Assembly (NCBI GenBank): GCA_015067565.1
Contig: SVMF01000003.1
Span: 1-64,000, forward strand
Direction of reading: 5' to 3'
Length of the DNA: 64,000 nt
Source: Oscillospiraceae bacterium
GTDB lineage: Bacteria > Bacillota > Clostridia > Oscillospirales > Oscillospiraceae
In this document: piece by piece, positions 7,272 through 16,599 of the stretch
How positions within the stretch are numbered: position 1 is the first letter of the stretch
Layout of the letters: every line of letters begins with the position of its first letter
Position numbers and translations under genes: made by a program
Notes under the pieces: generated by a model
The model's database searches: none
What the model saw: only the letters and a program-made list of their open reading frames with translations
What the model was told of the DNA's origin: nothing

Positions 7272-9692
7272 TTAGTACATCTCGAGCAGCTCGATGTCGT
7301 TCATCCAGCCCCAGAACGGAGTCTGGTCGGGAGTCATCGTGCTCATGTTGATGCGCTCTGCGGAGAAGCAGTTAGCAAGCTTTCTCTGGTAAGTAGCCAG
7401 CTCAATGCCCCAGTCCATAATGACATTCAGAGCATCGGTGTAGATGGACTTACGGTAAGCCTGGTCTGCGGAGCCGCGGCCTTCCATAATCAGAGCGTCA
7501 AGCTCTTCGGACTTGATGTTGTACTTGTTGGAGTTTGTGCCACCCTCTGCACCGATGCAGTTAGCGGAGTGGTAAACCTGATACATGTCGGGATCGACAG
7601 TGGAGCCCCATGCTGCAGCCCACAGCTCGTGCATGTTAGCATCCTGGGTATCCCACAGATAGTTGGAGTCAGCCGGGTCATTGATGATCAGGTTGATGCC
7701 AATCTCTTCCAGGGTGTTGTGTGCATTGGTAACCATGTGGAATGCGGGGTGATCGCCCTTGCCGTCAGCCGGAACGATGAGTTCGTACTCAAGCTTTGCG
7801 CCCTCGGGAGCAGCGGTGAACTTACCGGTAGCCTCGTCGAAGGTGTAGCCTGCAGCCTTGAAGAAGCCGATAGCAGCGTTCTTAGCAGCCTCGTAGCGCT
7901 CTTCCTCGGTCATCTCAGCGGTGTAGATGGGGTTGCCATCAACATCGGTGGAGAATGCTCTCTGGTAGCCTTCGTCGGTGGGACGGGGAGCTGCCCAAGA
8001 GGTGTTGGAGATCGGATACTCGATAACTGCTGCCAGCTCTGCATAGTAGGAAGCGACAGAGGAGTCACGGTATACAGACAGGACAGTCATGAGGCCCTTA
8101 CGCAGGTTCTTGGAAGCGTCGGAGCCGGGATCGCCAGCGACATTGACCTTCTCAGCGTTGACGCCGACATAGCCATAGCCAAGGTTATCGATCAGGGAGG
8201 TGTAGATGACATCGCCGTCAACCAGCTCGCCATTGGTGTTGTAGCCCTTGATGACGTCAGCAACTTCAGTGCTCATAGCGATTTCGCCGCCATCGATGGT
8301 GCCGTCAACAATACCGGAGATACGGTCAGAGTTGGAAACTTCCTGGAACAGGATGTTCTTGATCTTCGGCTGGCCGAGGAAGTAGTTCTCGTTAGCCTCG
8401 AAGGTGACAACGCCCTTGTCGAAGGAAACGAACTTGTACGGGCCGCCGCCCATGGGCTTGGTCATGTGCTCTTCGTCACGCAGCTTGGACAGGTCGCCCT
8501 TGTCGAAGCCGAACTTGCCGTTCTCGTAATCGAACTTAGCCGGATCGCCGTAGTAGTGCAGAGGAGCAATGGTGATGCCCATCTGATAGATGGCGGGAGC
8601 GTCGACCTTAGTGGTACGGACACGGATGGAATGGTCGGAAGTCTTAACGATACCGGAAATGGTGGAAACAGCCTCGCCGACGTTGATACCAGCTCTGTAG
8701 GAGTCAGCAGCGTCGCCCAGCTCATCATAGATGAACTCGCTGATAGCCTTGTCAGCCATTTCGTAGTTGATGCCGGCGTCAGAGATGTCGTAGCCGTAAG
8801 CTTCGACCATCTGGCTGAACATGGTAGCAGCGTCAGCTGCTTCGTAGCCCCACAGTGCAACTGCGGAAGCAAAGTCAACAGCGCCGTAAGGTTCGCCATA
8901 GTTGGCCAGAACGAAGTCAGCGATGCCCTGTGCGAACTTCTCGCCGCCTGCATAGAAAGCAGTCCAGAATGCATCGTACTCTTCCTGGGTCAGCTCGCCC
9001 AGATCGGTAGCATCTTCGCCGAGGGAGAGGATGTAGTCGGTCTTGGACATCATGGAGTTACGGTACTCTTCCATACCCTCGATGGGAACAGCGTAGAAGG
9101 AGCTGGAGCCATCATAGGTGGGGTCGGACAGGGTGTACATGGTGAACAGGACGTCATCAATGGTGATGGGGGTGCCATCGGACCACTTAACGTTGGTAGC
9201 CAGGTTGATGTTGTAATCAACGGTGCCATCTTCGTTCTCAACAACGTCGAGGTCAGCAATGCCGCGGTACAGATAGTCGGTGCCGTTGTAAGGACGGGTC
9301 TCGCCGTCGATACCGTTGTTGATGACATTGCCTTCGCGGTCGATGCCGAGCAGGCCAATGCTGACCATGCTTACGACATCCTGGTCGTAGCCGCTGTCTG
9401 CAAAGAACGGGGTGAACTTCTGGGAGAACTTGTCATAAGCAACAACCAGAGTATCGCCGCCGGTGTAGCTGGCTGCAGCGTCGCTGCCGGGGCCAACCTG
9501 CTTTGCGGGATAGGGGCTATCCTCGATGGGTTCGGTCTCAGAGGGATCTTCGGAGACACTCGGAGCCTCAGTGGTGGGGTCGGTGACGTCGGTCTTGCCG
9601 TCGTCATCCTTGTCCTTGCCGCAGCCTACGAGCACGGATGCGATCATGCACAGTGCGAGAAGCAGAGCAAGGAGCTTGTGGAACTTCTTCAT
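7272..9692 (-). CDS. oppA: Peptide-binding lipoprotein OppA (large)
   Basis: An 806-residue extracellular substrate-binding protein of the SBP_bac_5 family. The signal sequence ends in a lipobox with Cys24 (LVGC), so the protein is lipid-anchored. Next comes a Asp/Thr/Pro/Glu-rich linker (residues ~26-60), then the binding fold beginning GGDTLVVAYDKFSQKFTPFF and including VKWSDGTPITIDDVLFT. Typical OppA proteins are 540-600 residues; the surplus is spread through the N-terminal lobe (an extra acidic helical region around EEYDAFWTAFYAGGEK). The start follows GGAGGTAAAG closely. It is the first gene of the opp set. Substrate is inferred to be peptides. Confidence 0.92.
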   Translation of the reverse strand: MKKFHKLLALLLALCMIASVLVGCGKDKDDDGKTDVTDPTTEAPSVSEDPSETEPIEDSPYPAKQVGPGSDAAASYTGGDTLVVAYDKFSQKFTPFFADSGYDQDVVSMVSIGLLGIDREGNVINNGIDGETRPYNGTDYLYRGIADLDVVENEDGTVDYNINLATNVKWSDGTPITIDDVLFTMYTLSDPTYDGSSSFYAVPIEGMEEYRNSMMSKTDYILSLGEDATDLGELTQEEYDAFWTAFYAGGEKFAQGIADFVLANYGEPYGAVDFASAVALWGYEAADAATMFSQMVEAYGYDISDAGINYEMADKAISEFIYDELGDAADSYRAGINVGEAVSTISGIVKTSDHSIRVRTTKVDAPAIYQMGITIAPLHYYGDPAKFDYENGKFGFDKGDLSKLRDEEHMTKPMGGGPYKFVSFDKGVVTFEANENYFLGQPKIKNILFQEVSNSDRISGIVDGTIDGGEIAMSTEVADVIKGYNTNGELVDGDVIYTSLIDNLGYGYVGVNAEKVNVAGDPGSDASKNLRKGLMTVLSVYRDSSVASYYAELAAVIEYPISNTSWAAPRPTDEGYQRAFSTDVDGNPIYTAEMTEEERYEAAKNAAIGFFKAAGYTFDEATGKFTAAPEGAKLEYELIVPADGKGDHPAFHMVTNAHNTLEEIGINLIINDPADSNYLWDTQDANMHELWAAAWGSTVDPDMYQVYHSANCIGAEGGTNSNKYNIKSEELDALIMEGRGSADQAYRKSIYTDALNVIMDWGIELATYQRKLANCFSAERINMSTMTPDQTPFWGWMNDIELLEMY

Positions 9693-9746
9693 TTTCTTTA
9701 CCTCCTATAAATTTTATTCTACCGCAAAAAAACGGTGAGAATCGAT

Positions 9747-10286
9747 TCAGTGCTCCGAATTTTTCGGAGCCTCCTTCATTGCAAAAGCCTTTTTGAAGGA
9801 GAAAAGCTGTACCGACTGGCACAGGCCAAGGACAGCGAATGCACCCATCGCCCAATCCGGCTTCACCGCAATGAAATACACGACAGCAGCAGCCAGATTC
9901 AGCACACTGACGATCAGCATAAAAGCTGCAGCGGTATTCAGGCGGGCAACAATCTTATCCTTATGCTCGCGGATGACCGGACCTTTGACCATCAGGATGC
10001 GTCTGAAAGCCGCAGCCAACAGGTAAAGGGGGATCAGACCGAAGGCCAGAGGCAGGAACACATACATCTGCTTGGCATATTCGCCGCCGAAGATCAGTGG
10101 GACAAACACGCACAGTGCCAAAACAGTAAAACCGATGGCCAGGATCCATGTGCTTCTGCGGATCGAAGCAGAGTCGTTACAGAATTCATAGTATGAACCG
10201 GTATAGCTCGCCCGCTCACGCAAGCGGCCTCGGCCGTCCATATAGGTCTCCAAAGTGTAGTCACTCGTATATTTTCTTGAAACCAA
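9747..10286 (-). CDS. Four-helix membrane protein of unknown function
   Basis: About 179 residues. A hydrophilic N-terminus (SRKYTSDYTLETYMDGRGRLRERASYTG) precedes four hydrophobic helices arranged as two pairs, and the C-terminus is lysine-rich. I recognise no named family. The start is taken as TTG at 10284-10286, seven bases after GGAGG; the frame stays open further upstream, but that stretch lacks a ribosome site. It ends 54 bases before oppA and could be cotranscribed with it, since no clear terminator separates them. Confidence 0.65.
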   Translation of the reverse strand: MVSRKYTSDYTLETYMDGRGRLRERASYTGSYYEFCNDSASIRRSTWILAIGFTVLALCVFVPLIFGGEYAKQMYVFLPLAFGLIPLYLLAAAFRRILMVKGPVIREHKDKIVARLNTAAAFMLIVSVLNLAAAVVYFIAVKPDWAMGAFAVLGLCQSVQLFSFKKAFAMKEAPKNSEH

Positions 10287-10559
10287 GAGAACACCTCCAC
10301 TACGAGAGCCCAAAAAATTCTTTCGCACATTATAGCACAAAATCGTTAAAGAATCAACATAAAAATCAAGTTTTTGCACTTTTTATTAAATTCTTTCGTT
10401 TTTAATAAAAGTCGTTATGTTATCTCCGTTGCATTTTATGCATTTCACACAAATCTTTCTCGTCAATTTCTACACTTCCGGTGGAAATAAAACGCAGAAA
10501 AATGATAAAGAGTCGTATTATTTTCCGATATCGCTTTAATTCGGAAAAGAATCTGAGGG

Positions 10560-10582
10560 AAATATACGGAATTCCTGTATAT
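10560..10582 (-). terminator. Possible hairpin after pepF
   Basis: An imperfect palindrome (ATATACAGG / CCGTATAT on the minus strand) lies just past the pepF stop. It lacks a long T tail, so it is only a candidate end of the glycogen operon transcript. Confidence 0.35.
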
Positions 10583-10585
10583 ATA

Positions 10586-12277
10586 TCAATCCGCGTTCGA
10601 TTTCAGCCAATCTCGGATGCCTGCACCGATCTCACGGACGGTTCCCTCGGCATAAGGCACCTTCAGCTCGGCACCGATGCACAGCTCCTCGAATGTCTTT
10701 GTGCCGGCAGCATCCACGAAGGCCAGATACTTTTTCCATGCTGCCTCTCGGTCAGTCATGGAGAGCATCCACAGCTGGAAGGCCACGGTCTGTGCCATGC
10801 AGTAGTCGATATAGTACAGCGGATGCAAATAGACATGCAGCTTCCACTGCCAATGTGCGTATCTTCCGTAGAGAGGCAGCTCATCCATGCTCAGCCACGG
10901 GCGGTACTTCTCCTCAAGCTCTCTCCACACCTCGTGGCGCTGCTCGGGCGTCAGATTCTCGTTTTCATACATACGGTGCTGGAACTCGTCGATCATGCAG
11001 CCGTAGGGAATGAAATCAAGAGAGTCCTCGCAATGTGCCAGCTCATACTTTCTCGTGTTCTCTCCGAAGAAATTCTTATGGAAGTCCTGGGTCAAGAATT
11101 CCATACTCATAGAATGGCACTCACAAGCCTCGATGGTCGGAGACTGCAGGGGCGGGATGATTTCGGGGTTGTTCATTGCGCGGTAAGCAGCGAAAGCGTG
11201 GCCTGCCTCATGGGTCAGGACATCGACATCGTCGCTGGTGCCGTTGAAATTGGAGAAAATGAACGGCATTTTGTACTTGCTGATGCTGGTGCAGTAGCCG
11301 CCGGGGGCCTTTCCCTCCTTCGACAAAACATCGAACAGCTCACACTCAAACATCGCCTCGATAAACTCCTTGGTCTCGGGCGAAAGCGCCTGGTACATTT
11401 CCTTGCCGCTTTGCAGGATCTCCTCGGCCGTGCCGATGGGCTTTGCGTTGCCGTCGACGAAGCGGAACTTGTCGTCGTAAATACACATCTGCTCCACGCC
11501 GATGCGCTCACGCTGTGCCTTCTTCACCTCAGCGATGATGGGCACAAGGTCTCTTGCGATCTGATCGCGGAAGCTTGCAAGCTCCTTGCCGCCGTAGCAG
11601 TTGCGGCTCAGACGGTCGTAGCCAAGCTGGATGTAGTTTTCGTAGCCGACAAGTCTGCCCTGTGCATTGCGGTTCTTGACCAGCTTGTCGTAGATCTCAT
11701 CGAGCTCTTCGCGGTGGAGGTCAAATGCCTTGCCCTCAGCCTCAAACGCTGCACGGCGGATCGCACGATCGGGACTCTCCTTGTACGGGCCGAGCATGGG
11801 AAGCGGCATGGTCTTGCCGTCAAAGTCAGCCGTCAAAGAAGCATAGAGCTTCTGATACTGCGAAGCGAGCTTGTTTTCCTCCTGCATCAGGGGAATCAGC
11901 TCAGGGGTAAAGCTGCGACGCTCGATCTCCATATTCTTGAACAGCAACGTGCCGTAGTGCGCCTCAAGCTCCTTGCGGAACGGCGAATCCAGCATGACCT
12001 CGTTGCAGACATTGCCGGCTTCAATCAGTTCCGGAGAAGCATTGTCAAAATACTCACGCTCTGCGTCGTAGAAAGCATCGGCGGTATTGATGGTATTGCG
12101 GACATAGGCAATCGTACCCATGCTGAGAATATCGCTCGTTCTTTCCTGCATGGCATCAAATTCCTTGATGATCGTCTGTGCATCGGGCGCATTGCGGATA
12201 TTCTCGGCAGTGGTCAGGATATATGCCTTGATCTCCTCGATATTGGGTCTCTCATATGGATACTCACTGAATTTCAT
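10586..12277 (-). CDS. pepF: M3 family oligoendopeptidase (PepF-like)
   Basis: A 563-residue cytoplasmic zinc metallopeptidase that trims oligopeptides. The active site HEAGH is visible in the stretch DVLTHEAGHAFAAY, with a downstream glutamate in TIEACECHSMSMEFL, as in the M3 family. The C-terminal segment YIDYCMAQTVAFQLW is also typical. The start at 12275-12277 follows AGGAG by eight bases; an upstream 16-codon extension is not family-like. It lies 14 bases after the GH13 amylase and so appears to be the last gene of the glycogen operon. It may process peptides brought in by the Opp system encoded nearby. Confidence 0.9.
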   Translation of the reverse strand: MKFSEYPYERPNIEEIKAYILTTAENIRNAPDAQTIIKEFDAMQERTSDILSMGTIAYVRNTINTADAFYDAEREYFDNASPELIEAGNVCNEVMLDSPFRKELEAHYGTLLFKNMEIERRSFTPELIPLMQEENKLASQYQKLYASLTADFDGKTMPLPMLGPYKESPDRAIRRAAFEAEGKAFDLHREELDEIYDKLVKNRNAQGRLVGYENYIQLGYDRLSRNCYGGKELASFRDQIARDLVPIIAEVKKAQRERIGVEQMCIYDDKFRFVDGNAKPIGTAEEILQSGKEMYQALSPETKEFIEAMFECELFDVLSKEGKAPGGYCTSISKYKMPFIFSNFNGTSDDVDVLTHEAGHAFAAYRAMNNPEIIPPLQSPTIEACECHSMSMEFLTQDFHKNFFGENTRKYELAHCEDSLDFIPYGCMIDEFQHRMYENENLTPEQRHEVWRELEEKYRPWLSMDELPLYGRYAHWQWKLHVYLHPLYYIDYCMAQTVAFQLWMLSMTDREAAWKKYLAFVDAAGTKTFEELCIGAELKVPYAEGTVREIGAGIRDWLKSNAD

Positions 12278-12291
12278 AGTTTCAACTCCTA

Positions 12292-14139
12292 TTAAAGTAT
12301 GAACTGAACTGCGTTTGTAAGACAAAAGCCGTTCGGCAAAAGTCGATAATTTTCACCGTCAAAGTCGATGCCCGAGCCGAAGCGCAGATCGCAGCCCTGC
12401 GGGATAGCGATCGTCTCGTTGGAGCGATTGACATAAACTGTTGCCGTTTCCGGGCCGTATGTACGCTCGAAGATCACAATACCCTTTTCAGCCTTCTTGA
12501 CCAGGATCGACCCCTCTCGCAGTGCAGGCAGCTCCTTCTTCACCCGTGCAAGATGGGCAAAGTAGCTACGCAGCGACTCATCCTCCCTACCCCACGGATA
12601 GTAGCGTCGGCAGAACGGATCGTCGAAGCCCTCCATGCCGGCCTCGTCGCCGTAATAAATACTTGCCATACCGGGCAGCATGAATTGCAGGAAGGCTGCA
12701 AGGTGCAGCCGCTGCAGGGCCAGCATTCTGTCCTTCTTCGACAGGTAGCGCTCTGCCTTTTCCTCTTTGTCACCCTCGAATGGATCGCCGAGTGCCGTGA
12801 GGATACGGGGTGTGTCGTGCGTGCCGAGCAGGTTCATCACACAGGCAAGCACCTGCGGCGGATAGTTCTCAGCAATGGACATGATGCTCTCACCGAGGCC
12901 ACGGCCATCGTCATGCCCGAGGACAAAGTCGATGATCGCCTTGCGCCACGGATAGTTCATGGTCGAGTCCAACTCCGCATCGACAAAGTAGCGACGGGAA
13001 ACACCGTAGGCGCGCTTGTTCGAGGCGTCTTCCCAAACCTCACCGATCAGAAGAGCCTCGGGATTGATCTGACGCATACGCTCCTTGAGCGGCTTGACAA
13101 ATTCATCAGGCAGCTCATCGACCACGTCCAGACGGAAGCCGTCGGCACCGAGCTTCATCCACTTTTCGATCACGGAATCCTCATCAGCGAAGATGAAATC
13201 CATGTAGCTCGGGGTCGTTTCTTCGATGTTGGGCATATTCTCCATTCCCCACCAGGCATCGTACTGATCGGGATAACGATGGAAGCGGTACCATTCGCGG
13301 TAGCACGAGCCCGGCTGCGAGATCGCGCCACTGCCAAAATGGCCGTCGACATCAAAATAAATGCTCTTGCTGCCCGTGTGGGAGAAGACACCATCGAGAA
13401 TCACGCGCATACCAAGCTGATGCGCCATCTCACACAGACTTGCAAAATCCTCCTCCGTGCCGAGCATCGGATCGATGCGCTTATAATCGGCGGTATCATA
13501 GCGGTGATTGGAGAAGGCCATGAAGATCGGATTCAGATAAATGATATCGACACCCAGTTCCTTCAGATAAGGCAGCTTTTCCTCGATTCCTCGCAGATTT
13601 CCGCCGTAAAAGTCACTGCACCAGTTGCCATGGATGTCCGCACCAAAGCGCGGCGTCTCGGTCAGGTCCTCGTGGATATGGAACGGCCCGAGCTTGTCCT
13701 CAAGATCACACTCACCGACCTTGTGGAAGCGATCAGGGAAGATCTGATACATGACCGCACCCTTGGCATACTCGGGTGTAACAAAGTCAGCCGGAATGAA
13801 GCTGAGCTGCCATTTCTCGCCTTCTTCCATGTTGGTGCCGCTGCCACGCTTGAACAGACGGAAGGAATCCTCCTGCTTGTGCACACGGAACCAGTAAAAA
13901 TACAGACCGCTGCCCAGGGACAGCTTACATTCGTAGATCTGATATTTCCCGTCCCGTTCGGCAGCGTTCATGGTGATTTCATCTATGATCTGATCGTCTG
14001 TATTTTCCAGAACAAGACTCACTCCGACCGCAGCACACACGTCGGGCACATGGATCCTGAAAATACAGCTCTCCCCCGTTCGGACAGTGCCGAACGGGGT
14101 CTTGTGCTGCGCCTTTCTGCTGTCAAATAAAATTCTCAT
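12292..14139 (-). CDS. GH13 alpha-glucan hydrolase (neopullulanase/cyclomaltodextrinase-like)
   Basis: A 615-residue GH13 enzyme with an N-terminal beta-sandwich domain (~1-115) and an (alpha/beta)8 barrel. The catalytic triad is visible: the nucleophile Asp in DGFRLDVVDE, the acid Glu in LIGEVWE, and the third Asp in LGTHDTPR. The first conserved region is ILDGVFSHTG, as in neopullulanase-type members. There is no signal peptide, so it acts inside the cell, probably on maltodextrins or branches freed from glycogen. Its ATG overlaps the glgP stop codon (ATGA), so the pair is translationally coupled. The exact substrate cannot be read from sequence. Confidence 0.9.
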   Translation of the reverse strand: MRILFDSRKAQHKTPFGTVRTGESCIFRIHVPDVCAAVGVSLVLENTDDQIIDEITMNAAERDGKYQIYECKLSLGSGLYFYWFRVHKQEDSFRLFKRGSGTNMEEGEKWQLSFIPADFVTPEYAKGAVMYQIFPDRFHKVGECDLEDKLGPFHIHEDLTETPRFGADIHGNWCSDFYGGNLRGIEEKLPYLKELGVDIIYLNPIFMAFSNHRYDTADYKRIDPMLGTEEDFASLCEMAHQLGMRVILDGVFSHTGSKSIYFDVDGHFGSGAISQPGSCYREWYRFHRYPDQYDAWWGMENMPNIEETTPSYMDFIFADEDSVIEKWMKLGADGFRLDVVDELPDEFVKPLKERMRQINPEALLIGEVWEDASNKRAYGVSRRYFVDAELDSTMNYPWRKAIIDFVLGHDDGRGLGESIMSIAENYPPQVLACVMNLLGTHDTPRILTALGDPFEGDKEEKAERYLSKKDRMLALQRLHLAAFLQFMLPGMASIYYGDEAGMEGFDDPFCRRYYPWGREDESLRSYFAHLARVKKELPALREGSILVKKAEKGIVIFERTYGPETATVYVNRSNETIAIPQGCDLRFGSGIDFDGENYRLLPNGFCLTNAVQFIL

Positions 14140-16574
14140 TGCAAATACCAAATGTTATCGGCGTACTCCTTCACAGAACGGTCAGACGAGAAGATGCCCG
14201 CCTTGGCCGTGTTGACAAGAGACATTCTTGCAAACTTCTTTGCATCACGATAGGTATCGGTAACCTCCTGCTGCGCTCTGCAGTAGTCAGTGAAGTCGGC
14301 GACCGTCATAAACGGGTCTGCCGTGCCGAAGCGGTTGGTCAACAGGCTCGTAACCAGATCGTCGAAGCGCTGACCCAGAATGCCGGAAGTCAGCATATCG
14401 AGGACCGCCTGCAGCTCTGCCGTTAAGAAGTCATTCGGGTTGTAGCCACGCTGCCACAGAGCCTCGGTCTCGTGAGCCTTCATGCCGAACAGGAAGATGT
14501 TCTCGTCCCCGACCTGCTCGTGGATCTCGACATTGGCACCGTCGAGCGTGCCGATGGTGACCGCGCCGTTGATCATGAGCTTCATGTTGCCCGTACCGGA
14601 GGCCTCCTTACCTGCCACGGAGATCTGCTCAGAAATATCGGCTGCCGGGATGATAATCTCGGCCAGCGATACCTTGTAGTCTTCCAGGAAGACAACCTTG
14701 AGCTTGTCACGCACATCGGCATCGTTGTTGATGAAGTTGGAAACAGCCACGATCAGGCTGATAATCTGCTTTGCACGGATATAGCCGGCCGAAGCCTTTG
14801 CGCCAAAGATGAAGGTGCGGGGCACATAATTGCCGTTCGGATTGGCCTTGATCTGGCGATACAGATGCAGAACGTGGAGAATGTTCAGCAGCTGACGCTT
14901 GTACTCGTGCAGACGCTTAATCTGAATGTCGAAAATGGAATCCGGATCGACACGGATGCCGTTCTTCTCGGCAATATAGGCTGCCAGACGCTCCTTGTTC
15001 TTGCGCTTGATGGCACGCAGATCGGCCAGCACCTTCTCGTCGTCCTGATATGCAAGGAGCTTTTCCAGCTCGGAAGCGTCGCGCTTAAAGCCGTCACCGA
15101 TCAAATCGGTCAGATACTCGGTCAGAAGCGGATTGGCCTGGCACAGCCAGCGGCGATAAGCGATGCCGTTGGTGACATTCAGGAAGCGCTTCGGGGTAAT
15201 ATTGCAGTAATCACGGAAAATACCGTTGCGCAGGATGTCCGTATGCAGCTTGGAGACGCCATTGACCTTGTGGCAGGCCGCAAGACAGAGGTTTGCCATG
15301 CGAACCTCGTTGTTGGCGATGACAGCCATGTAGTCGATCTTACCCCAATCGTTGGGGTAAATCGCATTGAGCTGTTCGATCAGGCGGCGGTTGATCTCGG
15401 CGCAGATAGAGTAAATGCGGGGCAGCTGCTCACGGAACAGATCCACATTCCAGCGCTCGAGTGCCTCACTCATGACGGTGTGATTCGTGTAGGACAGGGT
15501 CTTGCAGGTGATCTCCCATGCCTTGTCCCAGCCGTACTCATGCTCATCGATGAGCAGGCGCATCAGCTCCGGCACGCACAGAGCCGGATGGGTGTCGTTG
15601 ATATGGATGGCGACCTTGTCGGCCAGATTGTCATACGTGCGGTACTTCTTGAAGTGGCGCTTTAGGATGCTCTGCAAAGAGGCAGAGACCAGCAGATACT
15701 GCTGCTTCAGTCGCAGACGCTTACCCTGGATATGGTCATCGGCCGGATAGAGCACCTTCGAGATGGTCTCAGCCATGGCATTGCGCTCGAGCGCACGGAC
15801 ATAGTCGCCACGGGAGAAGGCCGCCATATCGAAGCTCTGCGGCAGCTTTGCGCTCCACAGTGTCAAGCGGTTGGCAGCTTCGCTGTCGTAGCCGGAGATG
15901 AACAGATCGTGCGGAACGGCAATGACGGAGTTGTAGCCGACCTGAGCGACCTTGAAGCGGCCGTTGTCGACCCACTCACGCACCTCGCCTCCAAACTTGA
16001 CCTCAACAGCATCGTCCTCACGGGCTCTGAGCCAAACATCGCCCATTTCGAGCCAGTTGTCTGGGAATTCCATCTGCCAGCCGTCGACGATCTTTTGACG
16101 GAAGATGCCGAACTCATAGCGGATGGAGAAGCCGGTCACGGGATAGCCCAGGCCGGTCGCTGCATCCATATAGCACGATGCCAGTCTGCCCAGACCGCCG
16201 TTGCCGAGGCCGGCATCGGGATCGAGCTCATAAATGCGGTCAATATCAATGTCATATTTCGCCAAGCCCTCACGGCATTCCTTTTCCACACCAAGGTTGT
16301 AAAGGTTGTTGCGCAGGGAGGTGCCAACCAAAAACTCCATCGACATATAATAAACCTGCTTCTTCTCCTCGTGTCTGTACTTATGGCGGAAGGCATGGTT
16401 CTTCTCGGTCAGGATTTCACGCACCACGGTGCACAGACCGCGATAGATCTGCTTCTGCGTGGCATCGGCAATGTCACAGCCGAACAGATGATGCAGCACG
16501 AGCTCGAGTTGCTGCATCATATCCGTTTTGTTCAGCATCGGTTCAGCATTTGCTTCGGGTGTTTGCTTTTTCAT
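14136..16574 (-). CDS. glgP: Glycogen/maltodextrin phosphorylase
   Basis: An 812-residue GT35 phosphorylase releasing glucose 1-phosphate from alpha-1,4-glucans. The pyridoxal phosphate lysine sits in EASGTGNMKLMINGA, followed by TIGTLDGANVEI. The N-terminal YYMSMEFLVGTSLRNNL and GLGNGGLGRLASCYMDA stretches are family hallmarks. Length is normal. It begins 25 bases after glgA and overlaps the downstream GH13 gene by four bases, placing glycogen breakdown in the same operon as synthesis. The usual allosteric phosphorylation site of animal enzymes is absent, as in bacteria generally. Confidence 0.96.
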   Translation of the reverse strand: MKKQTPEANAEPMLNKTDMMQQLELVLHHLFGCDIADATQKQIYRGLCTVVREILTEKNHAFRHKYRHEEKKQVYYMSMEFLVGTSLRNNLYNLGVEKECREGLAKYDIDIDRIYELDPDAGLGNGGLGRLASCYMDAATGLGYPVTGFSIRYEFGIFRQKIVDGWQMEFPDNWLEMGDVWLRAREDDAVEVKFGGEVREWVDNGRFKVAQVGYNSVIAVPHDLFISGYDSEAANRLTLWSAKLPQSFDMAAFSRGDYVRALERNAMAETISKVLYPADDHIQGKRLRLKQQYLLVSASLQSILKRHFKKYRTYDNLADKVAIHINDTHPALCVPELMRLLIDEHEYGWDKAWEITCKTLSYTNHTVMSEALERWNVDLFREQLPRIYSICAEINRRLIEQLNAIYPNDWGKIDYMAVIANNEVRMANLCLAACHKVNGVSKLHTDILRNGIFRDYCNITPKRFLNVTNGIAYRRWLCQANPLLTEYLTDLIGDGFKRDASELEKLLAYQDDEKVLADLRAIKRKNKERLAAYIAEKNGIRVDPDSIFDIQIKRLHEYKRQLLNILHVLHLYRQIKANPNGNYVPRTFIFGAKASAGYIRAKQIISLIVAVSNFINNDADVRDKLKVVFLEDYKVSLAEIIIPAADISEQISVAGKEASGTGNMKLMINGAVTIGTLDGANVEIHEQVGDENIFLFGMKAHETEALWQRGYNPNDFLTAELQAVLDMLTSGILGQRFDDLVTSLLTNRFGTADPFMTVADFTDYCRAQQEVTDTYRDAKKFARMSLVNTAKAGIFSSDRSVKEYADNIWYLQ

Positions 16575-16599
16575 GGGGCCTCCTAAAAAATCTTATCTG

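Noticed and set aside
7569..9710. 713-codon plus-strand open frame opposite oppA
   Set aside because: It mirrors oppA codon bias and has no recognisable domain. The minus-strand frame has a signal peptide, lipobox and binding-protein fold.
10481..12295. 604-codon plus-strand open frame opposite pepF
   Set aside because: It follows the complement of the M3 peptidase codons and shows no domain; the HEAGH zinc site is on the minus strand.
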